From Neostapfia colusana (taxonomy: Eukaryota > Streptophyta > Magnoliopsida > Poales > Poaceae), in the NCBI GenBank assembly GCA_030760725.1, contig JASWHV010000003.1, forward strand, positions 111,012,153-111,076,152: a DNA stretch of 64,000 nt, given 5' to 3'. Position numbers and translations under genes: made by a program. Below are positions 31,561 through 43,900 of the stretch, piece after piece (within the stretch, counting starts at the first letter, position 1; the number at the start of each line of letters is the position of its first letter). The notes below the pieces were generated by a model. That model had not been told where the DNA came from. It saw only the letters and a list, made by a program, of their open reading frames with translations, and searched no databases.

Positions 31561-32369
31561 GTCCTGGCGGCCCTGCAGCCATGGTGCCCACCAAGGATTG
31601 TATGCGCCACTGGGGACTCCGTGCTACCCAGCGCCCAAGATCTAGAAGCTCAAGTAGCCCCGATGAATGGACCACAGAGGTCCGGGACTTCTTGAAAGAC
31701 AACATCCTTCCTGATGAACGTGCATCTGCTGAACGGATTGTGCGGATGGCTAAGAGCTACACACTGGTATCTCTATCGGTGTGGCGCCAACGACATCCTA
31801 TTGCGGTGCATAACCCAGGAGGAAGGCTGTGACCTGCTCGCGGTAATCCACGGAGGCGAGTCTGAGAAACACTCATCTTCTCGCACGCTGGTCGGTAGAG
31901 CCTTCCGGCATGGCTTCTACTGGCCGACAGCCTCCTGTACGCCGTCAAGCCGGTTAAGAGATCCAAGGCGTGTCAGTTCCATGCCAAGCAGATCCACACA
32001 CCGGTGCAGACGCTACACATCCTGGGGTCCTTCCCCGGAGCCGTCGGGGGATACCGGCTCCTCTACGTCGGGGGACAGCCAGACATCCCAGAGCCGGGTC
32101 ACGGGAATCACCCTTATTCATGGTATGCGGGGCCGAAGCCGTGCTTCCCCCGGCGATCACCATGGGGGTCCCCCCGTGTCCGAGCGTACGACGAAGCCAC
32201 GCAGGACCAGCTACTGCGTGAGGACATCGACCTCGTCGACGAGGCAAGATGGCAAGCAACGCTCGGAATCGCACAGTACCGGCAGGCGCTCGGGCGCTAC
32301 CACGAGAGGTCCGTGCATGGGAGCTCAAGGCAGGCGCTGTGGCGCTACCTCCGTAAGTTCTACCCTTAG
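31561..32369 (+). pseudogene. pol: Integrase remnant of element D
   Basis: Fragments in different frames match B's integrase: FLKDNILPDERASAERIVRMAK, RCITQEEGCDLLAVIHGGES, HGFYWPTA, then short pieces (FPGAVGG..LLYV, QSRVTGIT, DIDLVDEARWQATLG, RRYLRKFYP-like end). The catalytic core is largely deleted. It ends with TAG 32367-32369. Confidence 0.8.
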
Positions 32370-32509
32370 AGCAGTGGTAGGACAGGTTTATTCTTTCTGT
32401 AGCAGATCCCATAGAGCCCAGGAGGAGCGCCCGGAGCAACTAAGCCCTAGGGGGTGGTCCAGGACTACGTCTGGCTTAGCCTGGTCCAGTACCCTAAGCG
32501 CGTAGGCCC
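32370..32509 (+). other. Post-integrase segment of element D
   Basis: These 140 bases are homologous to 13841-13970 and 18537-18670 (CCCATAGAGCCCAGGAG, CTAAGCGCGTAGG). They are cut by E's LTR end. Confidence 0.75.
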
Positions 32510-35500
32510 TGTGACACGACCCCACGGTCTTGTCGAGCCAGGATCACGCTGAGGGGTTCTGCGTTGCACAACATCGGATAACACACGTTAAAGGTACAAA
32601 GTGGAAGCAAAGTTTATTACATAAAGAGGTTTATGAACAATTTTACATCAAAATAGGTTCAGTCTACACTCACGGCGTAGACTACGCATCAAGTCCACGT
32701 TCAGCCCATGAACGTGTCCTTGCTAGCACACACGCACACTAACACCGCGGCGTGCACGACTCCCACTCGACGGGGTTCCCCTCCTGGGGTTCCGTCTCCT
32801 CCTCGGGAGTCCCTTCCTCATAGAACCCTGCAAAAGCTTCAAACACAAGCAGTGAGCATGAAGGCTCAGCAAGACTGACCCGTCTCTCCTAAACATGGGA
32901 CTTCTACATGAGGGGTGATGGGTACATGAGATAAAATCAAGTTGCAAAGGACTCGCCTAATTAGTGGAACCTTACTTTCAAGTTTTAGCAGCAGGTTGTG
33001 GAGAACCTTACGCTAAGGCACATGAGAGAGCCGCAATCAAACAAGAAACGCATTTCTCTCATGTACTTTGCCCAAAGTTGAAGAGAACTTTAGTTAGCTC
33101 TAAACTACAAAAAATCATTAACAATCAAAGTCCATCTTTCAAACAGCAACATTTTAACATGTGACTAGGCTGTTCTTTCTACGTCATGGTACAGTGAACA
33201 AGTGGTACTCACTGACCGCGAGGGACGGCGATTATAATCGATTTACACCTGCAGGGTTACCCGAACAACCCGTCACGTACGCCCGTACTCGATGTTGCCT
33301 ACAGCAACCATCACGGACGCCGTACGCAACCACCTTTCACCCGTCAGCCAAATATTGAACCGGTCCCATCGTCCCGAGCAAGAGGTCTCTGCACGCGCAT
33401 CTCAGTGCCGCCCGCCGATTTACACCTCGAGCTCTCAACCTACCCTTTGAACGACGGGCAATGCCTCAATACCCAGCTACCCGAGTTACATCGGTTTCCC
33501 GGTTCCCATATAGCCGGTAGGTCTTCGATACTGTTCTAGCTTGTTCAACAGGCCCGCACACGGCTCGGTCCTCAATCGACACAAGCGGAGCTATAGCACA
33601 CAGGCCCCAAAGTTCGGCTGCCCTTACCCTCCGCTCGGTCTCATTTTTCTCGCCATGTCTATCATGTGCTATCTCTACCCGAGTCGAGTGCCTCTAACCT
33701 ATGCTCGCGAGTAGTTCCAACTACTCGACTTGTACCAAACCCTACACTATCTTAGCATTGCAGTAGCTAACGGGGTTTGCAATCCTAATCCCAAACCAAT
33801 GGTTCTCTTGGCTATGCAATTGGTTTTCAAACAAGACTCCAATGCAAGAAGTAATCATACTCAAGTAAGTGCTCAAAACAATAAAAATTTGTAAAGAGGT
33901 TAATGCAAACCGGAGCTTTCCTTGCTGCTCTTGGTCGTAGGCTAGCTGCTCCTCTGGAGTAACGAAGTCTAGGACTTTCGGGTTCCTCCTCGACCTTAGC
34001 GACTACATGATATAAGAAATACATGTATTAATTAAATGCATTTGAATTGAGTTTTAAACTTGTGAACCTTCTAAGTCTCACTAGACCGGCCCAAATACTG
34101 TGAAACTTTTACTGTGTCTTGGTTACAACCTAAACAGAGACTTGGTCAAGTTTTAGTTGCAGCAAAGCTCATTTGAGCCCTCCACAATTAATTATGTCCT
34201 TGATCTTAATTGGATCTCTTAGGGTATTCTAGGAATTTCCATGAACAAGCCATGACTTTCTGAAAACTAGATTTTCAGAAGGTTCTAATGGAGTTGGTCT
34301 CACTTGATTTTTAGGATCCTAACTAAAGATATGAGCTAAACAATTTCAGAGGAAATTCTGAAAATGTTTCTGAACATTTTCTATTTTCTCTGTAACAGTT
34401 TCACTAATCACACCATTAGGTGGATCAAATGAGATCAAGTGGACCTGAAATTTTTATGGTAGTTCAGGGATATTTTGATGAACATCCCAGCAAAATTTCA
34501 GAATTTTCCTCCAAAGGATTCTCCAGTTAAAATTCCAAACAGTTTAAATTCTGAGGAATTAATTCTGGAGAATTAAGGATTTTCATGAAGTGAAACCTGA
34601 TTTGCTGGAAAGTGCTCAGAGAGCTGAATTTAAAAAAAATTTGGTTCACTCGATTTGGAGCTTCCTAGCCAAAGTTATAAGGATTTGAAGTTGGAATGAA
34701 ATCTGAAAATCAGGGAAAAGTTCAAATCGGCCGGTGGGCCGCGGGGACACGTGTTAGGCGCGGAGGCGTCAGCACACTGAGCCTACAGGGTTTTTGCGCG
34801 CCAGCACATCAGATCCCAGCCGCAGCCCGATCCCGATTTAAAATATCTGCCGCTGACAGCTGGGGTCCACCCCCTTCGTCTACCTCCCGCCGCCCGCGTT
34901 CTGCCACCGGGGTACCTTGCCGGAGAGCTTGCCGGCAGCCTCTGTGGAGCTCCAAGCTTCATGATTCCGGCCGCCCCTGCCTACTTTCACTCAGAGAACA
35001 CGATTCCGGTCTCAGCTCGTCATGACAACGACCGGTACATGGTCGGCGACGAGCGGCGGCTTCGGAAAGACTTCGGCCGTGTCGGCCGACTTCCCTAGCA
35101 CCCCAACTGACCGAGCAAACGGCCGAAAAGCATCAGTGGTACCTCAGGAACCTCGGCATGGGCTCAAGGCAGCTCGGGAGAGGTCCGAAGTAGTCCCTCA
35201 CCGTGCGCCCGATGCTTTCCGCATGATCCGCCGTCGGTAAACTTCGAAATACGCTGGTTACAGAGGTTCTCAGGCCAAAGGTTGTGAAGGCAACTTGTGC
35301 GCTACCGTGTCTAGTTTGTGTGGAAGCGGATTGAGGCCCTCCAATCCTTCCTAGAGTATGGATTCGACAGAACCGCACCTGAAGGTCGGTCTGTACCCAG
35401 AATGGGGAAAACTGGAAATTCGCCGCCGGTGAGCAAACACTCGGGCTGTGGCTCGGGGGTGAGCAGCACCGATCACCAGCGCGTCCAAGGGTGCCTTGGC

Positions 35501-36542
35501 TCGGGCATGATCACCTCCCGGTTGGGCTGTCCACGGGAGCCCGAAGTGCGGTGGTTTTAGGTCACCAAATTGAACTCTCGGTATAGCCGAGATCGACAGG
35601 TTTCAGCTGAGTTCTAGCAACGGGGAAGAACGAGGAGGGTTCCTAGTACCTTGCCGTAGCTCTGGAGGGGACGGGGAGGCTGTGATTGGAGCTCTCCGAT
35701 CGGTTCTGAGCGGTGGAAGAAAGTTTCCCGGCGCTGTGTTCTTGCAGGGAGAAAATGGCGAGGGCTTCGGCCGAGGAGGGGGAGAACGCCTTAAGAAGGC
35801 TCTGAACCACTCATGCCCGCGTGTGGCCAAGCAGCTGCTGGCGCGGCGGCCTCCCTTGGTGGCGATCGCAGCTGCAGCTCGGGGACCCGAGTGAGAAAGT
35901 CTCAGTTGGTGAATCATCCCAGTGGCTGACATGTGGGTCCCATTTTCATTTTTAACCTCTGAGATTAACTCCTATTAACTGTTGTACACAGTAGTTCCCA
36001 CAAAGCCCCTGGTGATTTGAATTTTCAACCCTTGAACCATTTGAATTGGTTAGCATTCAAATTGGGTTTGGGTTGAATGAATTTCAGCACATGTTCAGTT
36101 TGAAATTCAAATAAAGTTTGAATTTGCCCCACTTAGCTCATGTCAAGATCAACTCCAAATGGAGTGAAAATTGGTGTGTGAGCTCACAAAAATGTGCTGA
36201 GTAAGAATATGCCTCCCACTTTTGAATTTATGGGACCAAAACAGTTTGAATTTGAGTTCAAACTGCCCTCTTTCTAGCCATACCCAAAATGTCCTCAAAA
36301 AGGTTTTGAATTTGGGTGAAACTTGGCATGGACATTCCTAGCACTATGTAGGAGTTTTCATATGCCCAGCCCCTGTATATCACATGTGGGAAATACCACT
36401 TTTGCAATATGTGAGTTTGTTCCCTAATGAGCATGTTGATGGTGGCTACTTGCTCTTCAAATGTGTTTATCAACTTGCTTCAAATGAGGTGTGTGTGTGG
36501 TGATGACACTTCACACATGTGTCAAAAACTGAGGCCCTTACA
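32510..36542 (-). repeat. 3' LTR of element E (4033 bp)
   Basis: On the minus strand it starts TGTAAGGGCCTCAG next to the polypurine tract (36542) and ends in a GGGTCGTGTCACA-type terminus (32510). It aligns in order with the LTR of F (start, AT-rich block, GC-rich block near 34700-35930, and 33160-34020). The GC-rich block contains ORFs without domains. The hairpin TGAGC/GCTCA is at 32853-32868. Confidence 0.88.
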
Positions 36543-36560
36543 TTCCTCCCCCCTTAAAAG
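36543..36560 (-). other. Polypurine tract of element E
   Basis: Read on the minus strand this is CTTTTAAGGGGGGAGGAA, directly before the LTR start. It is nearly identical to F's tract at 56321-56334. Confidence 0.85.
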
Positions 36561-36611
36561 AATCTCGTCCCGAGATTATAAGGTGAAAATGAGAGAGAGG
36601 ATGGTGGAAAA

Positions 36612-38019
36612 TTACCGGATATGCGACGTGAAAAAGTCGGGGTAGTTAGCGCGAAGAAATCCTTCGGTCTCCCATGTCGCTTCGTCCACGGAGTGATTCC
36701 TCCATAGAACTTTGTAGAATTACAACGTACGGTCGCGTGTGGTTCGGGCCTTTTCGTCAATGATCTGAACCGGTTCCTCCCGATAGGTGAGATCCGGTTG
36801 TAGTTCTTCAATGTCCTCCAGCTGAACGGTAGTTGATAGCTTGAGACACTTTCTCAGCTGGGAAATATGAAAGACGTCGTGCACAACGGAAAGTGCTTCT
36901 GGTAATTTCAGCCTATATGCCACTGATCAACATCTTTCGGTAATCTGGAATGGACCGATGAATCGGGGTGCCAACTTTCCTCTCACCCCAAATCTGTTTA
37001 CGTCCTTCATTGGAGACACATGTAGATATACGTGATACCCAACTTCGAATTGTAATGGGCGTCTTCTCCGGTCCGCATATCTGCCGGGATTGGGCGGCTT
37101 TTAGGTTCGCTTGAATCAGCCGAACCTTTTCTTCCACGTTGTTGACAAGGTCAATCCCGAAGGTAACCCTTTCGCCAGACTCACACCAGTTCAATGGTGT
37201 GCGGCATTTCCTTCCGTATAGTGCCTCGTAGGGCGCCATCTTTATGCTGGCTTGGTACCCATTGTTGTACGAGAACTCGGCTAACGGCAAGTGATCATCC
37301 CAATTCTTGCCGTGGTTGATAGTGCAAGCTCGTAGCATGTCTTCTAGGATCTGATTCACCCGCTCGGTTTGCCCTTCCGTCTGCGGGTGGTACGCTGAAC
37401 TACGGATCAGCTTCGTCCCCAAGGCAGCGTGTAGCTGCTCCCAAAAACGGAACACAAATAAAGTGCCCCAATCCGATATGATGGTACGTGGTACGCCGTA
37501 CAAGCATAGGATCCGTGAGATGTACAGTTCAGCGTACTTCTTGGCGTTGTAGTTGGTGTTGACCGGGATGAAATGGGCAACTTTGGTGAGCCGGTCAACG
37601 ATCACCCACACAGAATCATGTTTTTGAAAGGTGGTGGGTAAACCAACGATGAAGTCCATGCTCACATCCTCCCACTTCCAGGCAGGAACGCCCAGTGGTT
37701 ATAGCAGTCCCGGTTTCCGCATATGATCTGCCTTCACCCTTCGACATGTATCACACTCGGACACGTACTTTGTGATCTCCCGCTTCATACGTGTCCACCA
37801 AAACTTGCTTCTGAGTTCTTGATACATTTTGTTGCTGCCGGGGTGAATAGAAAATTTTGATAAGTGAGCCTCATCAAAAATTTTCTTCCATAGCTCCGGG
37901 TTACGGGGTACGACGATCCGGTCCTTGAACCATAGGACGTCGTCTCCGTCCTTCCGGAAACATTTCAACTCCCCACTGTCTACACGTCTCCGCAAATGCG
38001 ACATACCCTTGTCATGTTT
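36612..38019 (-). pseudogene. pol: Integrase and chromodomain of element E (broken)
   Basis: The order on the minus strand is: zinc-binding N-terminus (HLSKFSIHPGS, CDTCRRVK, 38004-37699), a stop in place of a glutamine codon near 37700, catalytic core 37665-37080 (MDFIVGLP, ISDWGTLFVFRFW, GQTERVNQILE), a frameshift near 37060, and the C-terminal domain (VVHDVFHISQLRKCLK, 36923-36720). A stop follows, and then the chromodomain end (WETEGFLRANYPDF). The core motif SDRG has become SDWG, which alters the context of the second catalytic aspartate. It ends at the stop at 36612-36614. Confidence 0.9.
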
Positions 38020-39932
38020 CTAAGCTGCCGCTATCTCTTCATGGATGGTGGGGATCAAAGCTAGGTTGTAGAGAGCTCCATGTGGAATCACATGCAGTGG
38101 TGGTTCGCTCTCTTCCAACGGTGTGATGTTCAGATTGTTGACGTGTGACTTGCGGCTCAGCGCATCTGCCACTACGTTTGCCTTGCCCGGATGATAATGG
38201 ATCTCTATTTCGTAATCCTTTATCAACTCTAACCATCTTCGCTGCCTCATGTTAAGCTCCTTCTGAGTGAATATGTACTTGAGGCTCTTGTGGTCGGTAT
38301 CTAAATGCACGAGGTTACCGAGTAGGTAGTGCCTCCACATTTTCAGTGCAAGTACCACGGCAGCGAGCTCCAAGTCGTGGGTTGGATAATTTTGCTCATG
38401 GTTTCTAAGCTGCCGTGACACATACGCGACCACTCTTCGGTCTTGCATCAGCACACATCCGAGCCCAATGCCGGATGCATCGCAGTACACATCGAACGGT
38501 TTTGTTGTGTCTGGCTGCGCCAAAACTGGTGCTGATGTTAGGTGCTTAATTAAAGCCTTGAATGCTGCTTCACATGTTGGACTCCAAACATATTTGGTAG
38601 CCTTCTTCAGCAGCTCCGTCATAGGCTTGGAAATCTTCGAGAAGTTCGGAATGAACCTCCGATAATATCCCGCGAGTCCAAGGAAACACCGTACCTCGTG
38701 AACAGTCCTCGGGGATTTCCAATTCAGCACTTGAGTGATCTTGCTCGGGTCTACAGCGATACCCTTCGCTGAAATGATATGCCCGAGAAAAGGCACTTGC
38801 GATATCCAGAATTCGCACTTGCTGATTTCGCATATAGTTTGTGATCCCGCAGCCGTTGCAAGACTATACGCAGATGCTTCTTGTGATCTTTCTCCGACTT
38901 GGAATATACCAGTATGTCGTCAATGAAGACCACGACAAACTTGTCCAGCTCCGGCATGAATACCGAGTTCATTAAATACATGAAGTGAGCTGGAGCATTG
39001 GTGAGGCCGAAGGACATGACCAGGTACTCATAAAGTCCGTACCTCATCGAGAAAGCCGTCTTCGGAATGTCCTCCGCCCTTATCTTAATCTGATGGTACC
39101 CGGATCTTAAGTCCATCTTGGAAAAGATCTTTGCTTCGACCAACTGATCAAACAACATGTCGATCCGTGGCAACGGGTACTTGTTCTTGATAGTTACGGC
39201 ATTTAATGGACGATAGTTCACGTAAAATCGCAACGTCTCATCCTTCTTCTTTACAAATAATTCCGAACAGCCCCATGGCGAGGAGCTCGGCCTAATAAAA
39301 ACCTTCTCCAGGAGGTCCGTTAGTTGAGTCTTCAGCTCAGCCAATTCCTTGGGCGCTATCTTGTACGGCCTTCGGGATATTGGCATGGTTCCCGGTGCAA
39401 GTTCAATCTTGAACTCCACCTCTCTATCGGGTGGCATCCTCGGTAAATCATCCGGGAACACGTCAGGGAACTCTCGGACCACTGGAATGTCTTCCAATCT
39501 AATGGTTGTCGACTGACAGACACTTGGAAGTTTTATTTCTGGACTGTCCAGAAATAAGGAGTTTGATCCGTGCACTTCTGAGTTTAAGTGCACGACTCGA
39601 AGGACGGTCTAAAACAGCACCGTTGCGGATTAACCACAACATCCCTAGGATGACATCGACCTTTTGTCCCTTAAGATGATGAGAGACGTGGGGTACACTC
39701 TACCCGCTAAGCATAATGGTGCTTTGGAAACCATTACGCTTGCTGAAATCTTCCCACCCGGTGAACAAATTAAATATGGACTATCGGTGGGTAGTATTTG
39801 CAAGCTGTGTTTAGCAATGAAAGCTTGGCTAATAAAATTATGCGTGGCGCCTGAATCAAACAATACTATGGCGGGATGCTGGTGGAGTTGGAACATACCC
39901 GCAAGGATTGGCTCACCCTCCGGCACGTCCTC
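38020..39932 (-). pseudogene. pol: Protease, RT and RNase H of element E (broken)
   Basis: The protease is at 39932-39645, with LFDSGATHNFIS intact. RT is at 39593-38830, with EFKIELAPG, YPLPRIDMLFDQL, MDLRSGYHQIKIRAE, SFGLTNAPAHF and catalytic FIDD in VVVFIDDILVYSKS. RNase H is at 38560-38200, with DVYCDASGIGLGCVL, DTDHKSLKYIF and VVADALSRKS. Breaks are a frameshift between protease and RT near 39640, a frameshift near 38820, and a stop at 38020-38022 before integrase. The sequence is close to F's pol but RT reads FYVNYRPL where F has LCVDYRPL, losing a catalytic aspartate region residue. Confidence 0.92.
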
Positions 39933-42900
39933 TGTCACACCCGGTTTCTCCGAAGAACAACTGAGTGAATATCACATGTATGCCAGGATCATTTTCTCAT
40001 ACATGTGATGACAAATAGTGAAGCATCATGTATTACAAGCCAGGTGTCGAATTTAAATAAGTCTTACATAGCATACGTCTCGATGGACGATAATAAGTTC
40101 ATAATATGTAAATAAAACAGCAGCGGAATATAAATCTTGTGGGCTCCGTCACAGGCGTTGCCCGGGTGACTCCGTGAACCTAGAATCCTTCCTCGGAACC
40201 AAAGTCTTGGTCATTAAACACCACATCATTCTCTTGACCTGAGCAGCAATATAAACTAACAGAAAAGCAAGTTTGAGTACCGTGGGTACTCAGCAAGTGT
40301 GGGAAAATTATGTCATGCATGGCTAGAGCAAGGAGAGGTTGAACTCATGGTTAAAGCACTACGCAACTAACACCTATCACCTTAGCTGATTAAACACCTA
40401 CATTACTACACAGGTGAAATGGTCCCAATCCCTCAACCCATCATCAATATCAAGTACACATAGTCTCAACTCAAATGTTAAGCTTCCCGCTTAACATCCT
40501 CAACTTCCCAATCCATCATCCTCTAATCATGAATAAGTCCAAGCCGCTCTTGACCGTGAGCACGGCTGTCATGACAGTTTTGACTCTGCAGAGTTTGCAC
40601 CACTGTACCCACATGTAGTGATTTCATCCCCCGTTGCCGGGTGGACTAAAAGAACCTCCATTATGCCAGTGGCCGCGAACCACATTCACACTTCCCAGGT
40701 GTGTAGCCAGGAGATCACTATGAAGCCTTTACAAAGGGATTCTCGACGAGCATGGGCCCACTGAGGTTTCACCCCTAACAGCATACAAGAGGCTCCAACC
40801 CCGCTGCAGTGGCCCCCTCTTGAGCCTTGCGGTTCATATGGTAGTCCAGCTGACACCTATTCCCTGCACCATCCAAAACACCCATACTAAGCCAGAGATA
40901 CACCTAATTAATTGGCCAAGCTGCCCCATCTCAGCATGTGGTTGGCACGGTAAAGCCAGGTTACATGCTCCATGAACCGGTCCTTAGGATCCAGGCAAGT
41001 ACTAAACACAAACCCGAGTCTCGTGCACCCAACACCAACCAAATCATCCAACTTGCCTCGATCCCTACCTCTACATAACTCATAATATCTCATTCAAGAG
41101 TAAGGTGAATAAATTGATGATCTCATACCCCAATTATCTCATTCTAAGCATGGCTAAGCATAAGCATATAAATAAATGACATGATAAAAATAAATCCCAA
41201 CCCAAGCTACAAGGAAACAAGGTAATGCAATTCCAGGGAAACTTCCTAGCATGGGTTTCATGTTTCAATTGACAATGCAAATAATTCTATCTACACATCC
41301 TAGTATAGGATCAAAGTGGTCAAGGACACTTGCCTTCTTCCTGCTGCTCTAGGAATGGAAAGTCTTGGTCTTGGAAGGGGAGAACTTGCTCTGGGGTAGG
41401 TTCTACTCATGCCAATACACATAGCAAAAGAAAACAACAATCCATAAGACATAGTTCACACTTTCACTTCATACAAACCACACATACATACCTATGAAAG
41501 TCATTCACATTTCTAAGTGTTGTGGTTACTCTACATGTGTTGATTTTTGGCCTATATGCACTTTTAAACAAATTTATATGATTTCTAACTTTTTTATTCA
41601 GATTTCTGTTTGCACACTATATATGAATTTCCAATTTGAACAAATTCTTTATATTTAATTAATACCCTTCTTTGCTACCAAGTTTGCATGAAAGGTAATT
41701 TCCTACTCCAAATAGGTTTTCAGATCTTCTACCAAATCCTAAACTGAAGATTTTGGATTTGGAGACTTCATTTATCATTTTCTAATTATGCATACCTATT
41801 TTCCTATATTTTTCAGATTTATTTTCTAAAAGTGAGTTTTAATATTAAATAGTAGGACTTATCATCTAAACAGAATAGGTTCTGATCTAAAATATTAAAT
41901 AATATATTTTGAACTTCTCCTCTGATGTGAACTAATTTAAATTTATTTTATCAGTTTTCAGAATTATTTCCTAGCCTAAAAATGTGTTTCTAGAACTAAT
42001 AAATATGAACAATACTTAGGCAGATTTCATTTTAGCCTAAAATCTATTTTTAACTCATTCTAAAGTTTTCCAAGTGCTAGGAGAGTTTAAATTTGAATTT
42101 GCACATGTGTTTGCCTTACCTTTTAAATTTAAATCCTAGTCACATATTCAAATTTCTGAATTCAATATCATATAGGGTCAAAAAGGTAAATCCACCCTAC
42201 TGCAGAGTCTAATTTGCTATTTCATAAATTTCCAGGGGTCTAACTACACATAGCAGAGGGGTTTTCCAAATTTTTATTAAGTCCAGGGGCTAGAACTGAT
42301 TTTTAAATGAATTTATACGGATTTCTGAAGTTCCAGTGGCTAGATCAGAAGTTTCCGGGGCTAGCTCGTGTTTTCCGAGATCCCCAGGGGGTATCCCATA
42401 AGAATCCCGGCCTTTATAATGCGGGGCTGACGTGGACCGTCCGATTTAAAATAGACGGCTCAGATTAGATCGCCGAACCGGTACGCGCGGGTTTTATTTC
42501 TACCGTGCGATTTAAAATAGACGGCGCACAAGAGGCCACGTCGCTCCTGGCCGGAGTTCGCCCATGCGCGCGGCGGCGCGCGGCGGCGGGGGTGCGATCT
42601 CGCCGGTGCAGCTTCGGTTCCTTGCCGCTATACGTTAAAACTTGCAGTTTTTCACATGGATCGACTGCGGAGGGGTAGGGGAGCTCACCTAGGGGTTTCT
42701 CGGGCTCGGGGAGGTCGGAATTCGGCTCTGCGACGACGATGATTGAAACCTCTCCTCGGTGCTCGTTGGAGCCGATGCTAGGGCGCGAAACTTGTCGCTT
42801 CCTTCATGTGCAGGGCTCCCTGGGGATGGTGGAGCACGATCAGCGTGTTAGATCATAAAATCCGAGCAGGGATCGAAAGAAAACGGTGGTCGAAGCCTCG

Positions 42901-43315
42901 GTTCTCACCGGAGAGAAGAACAGCCGATCTGGGGGAAAAACAGGGCGATTGTCAGCGTTTAAATAGGCGAGGGAGGGCGGCGTTCTGTTGGGATCGAGTT
43001 GGAGACGTCTGGGACCGAAAATCGGGCTGGGGCGCGGGTTTCTGGAGGTGGTTTGGATTCGGGTGCAAGAGAAAAGTCCCAGTCGGTTGGGCGCGCGGGA
43101 GGTAAGGGATGACATGCGGGCCCCGCGTGTCAGTGAGAGGAAGAGAGGGGCGTGGGTTTGGGCTGGCGCGGGGAGATAGTGGGCCGGCTGGCGGGTTTCG
43201 GCCCACTGGCCGGTCGGGGTTTTCTTTTTCTTTTTCCTTTTCTTTTCTGTTTTGATTTGAATTTGAATTCCAGTTTGAATTTGAATTTCTGCACCACATG
43301 CAATACGTCCAAAAT
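39933..43315 (-). repeat. C-type LTR in minus orientation, nearly full length
   Basis: It begins TGTCACACCCGGTTTCTC (the reverse complement of C's LTR end) inside E's protease-gag junction, and follows the C LTR backwards to the complement of its base about 60. The terminal TGTAACACCCC is missing, and the sequence changes at about 43316. It is more diverged from C's LTRs than they are from each other, so it is not a recent copy. It was presumably the LTR or solo LTR of an element inserted into E, later truncated. The hairpin is at 40274-40292. Confidence 0.88.
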
Positions 43316-43900
43316 CGCAACCAAGCGTTTCTTGTTTGAATGTGGAGTTGCGATGCTTCTCGGCTCAAGGTATTTAAAATGAGGCTTTAAAATCTGAAAG
43401 TTAGTAATCAACTGTAGGCAAGTCCTTTATGCAAATTTCATCTACCATATTCACTTCTTTGTGCATGTAGAGTTTTCTGTTTAGAAGAGACGGATCAGTC
43501 TTGCTGAGCCTATGTGCTCACGCTTGCTATATGAGTGGTTTTGCAAGTTAACACCGATGCTTATGAGGAGGTTGTCTGGTGAGACTAGGAGACTTCCGAG
43601 TCATTTAACACATGGAGAACCCGGCCGCTGCCATATGACTTTGTGTTGCTATCGAGAAGAGTCTGCGGGCCGGATCTCTTCTCGAGTGCTTAGTAGATAT
43701 TAAACGTGAGATAAATTAATCTTCCTCTGTGGTTTATTTGATGTAAATTATTTACAAAGAATGCTTGTAAGCTTCCTCATTTGATTTATGTGGTACGTGT
43801 TCCTTATGTGTGTTTTGTTTGGTGCCGCATTGCACGACACCACCCAATGCGATTTCCGGGCAAGCGGCACGACCCCGCGATGGCGGGTCGTGCCCTCACA
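43316..43900 (+). repeat. LTR 3'-end fragment, plus orientation
   Basis: From about 43412 it resembles the terminal parts of the E, F and S LTRs (AGGCAAGTCCTTTATGC, CAGTCTTGCTGAGCC, GTGCTCACGCTTGC) and ends GGGTCGTGCCCTCACA at 43900. Bases 43316-43411 are not placed; a TCGCAAC/GTTGCGA inverted repeat lies at about 43314-43352. Nothing of the element body follows; the next sequence is the LINE. Confidence 0.65.

Larger units (their letters stand above)
28868..32509 (+). mobile_element. Element D: deleted Tat-type element, split by C and bounded by E
   Basis: D is of the same lineage as A and B. It has a partial 5' LTR, an identical primer-binding site, gag, fragments of RNase H and integrase, and the post-pol segment. 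Its LTR begins mid-array where C inserted; the other D LTR part lies outside the window. Large internal deletions removed protease, RT and most of RNase H and integrase. It stops where E's LTR begins at 32510. No 3' LTR of D is visible. Confidence 0.88.
32510..39932 (-). mobile_element. Element E: minus-strand chromovirus, 5' part lost
   Basis: In minus orientation the remaining order is protease, RT, RNase H, integrase, chromodomain, polypurine tract and a 4.0 kb 3' LTR. Gag and the 5' LTR are missing; a C-type LTR begins at 39933 within the gag-protease junction. The pol proteins are close to those of element F. Premature stops and frameshifts occur throughout. E abuts element D at 32510, so it probably inserted there, but the second duplication is not visible. 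Confidence 0.9.

Noticed and set aside
34696..35932. Several ORFs of 70-109 codons in the GC-rich part of E's LTR, considered as a captured host gene
   Set aside because: No recognisable domain, no intron signals, and the homologous block in F's LTR does not preserve the frames.
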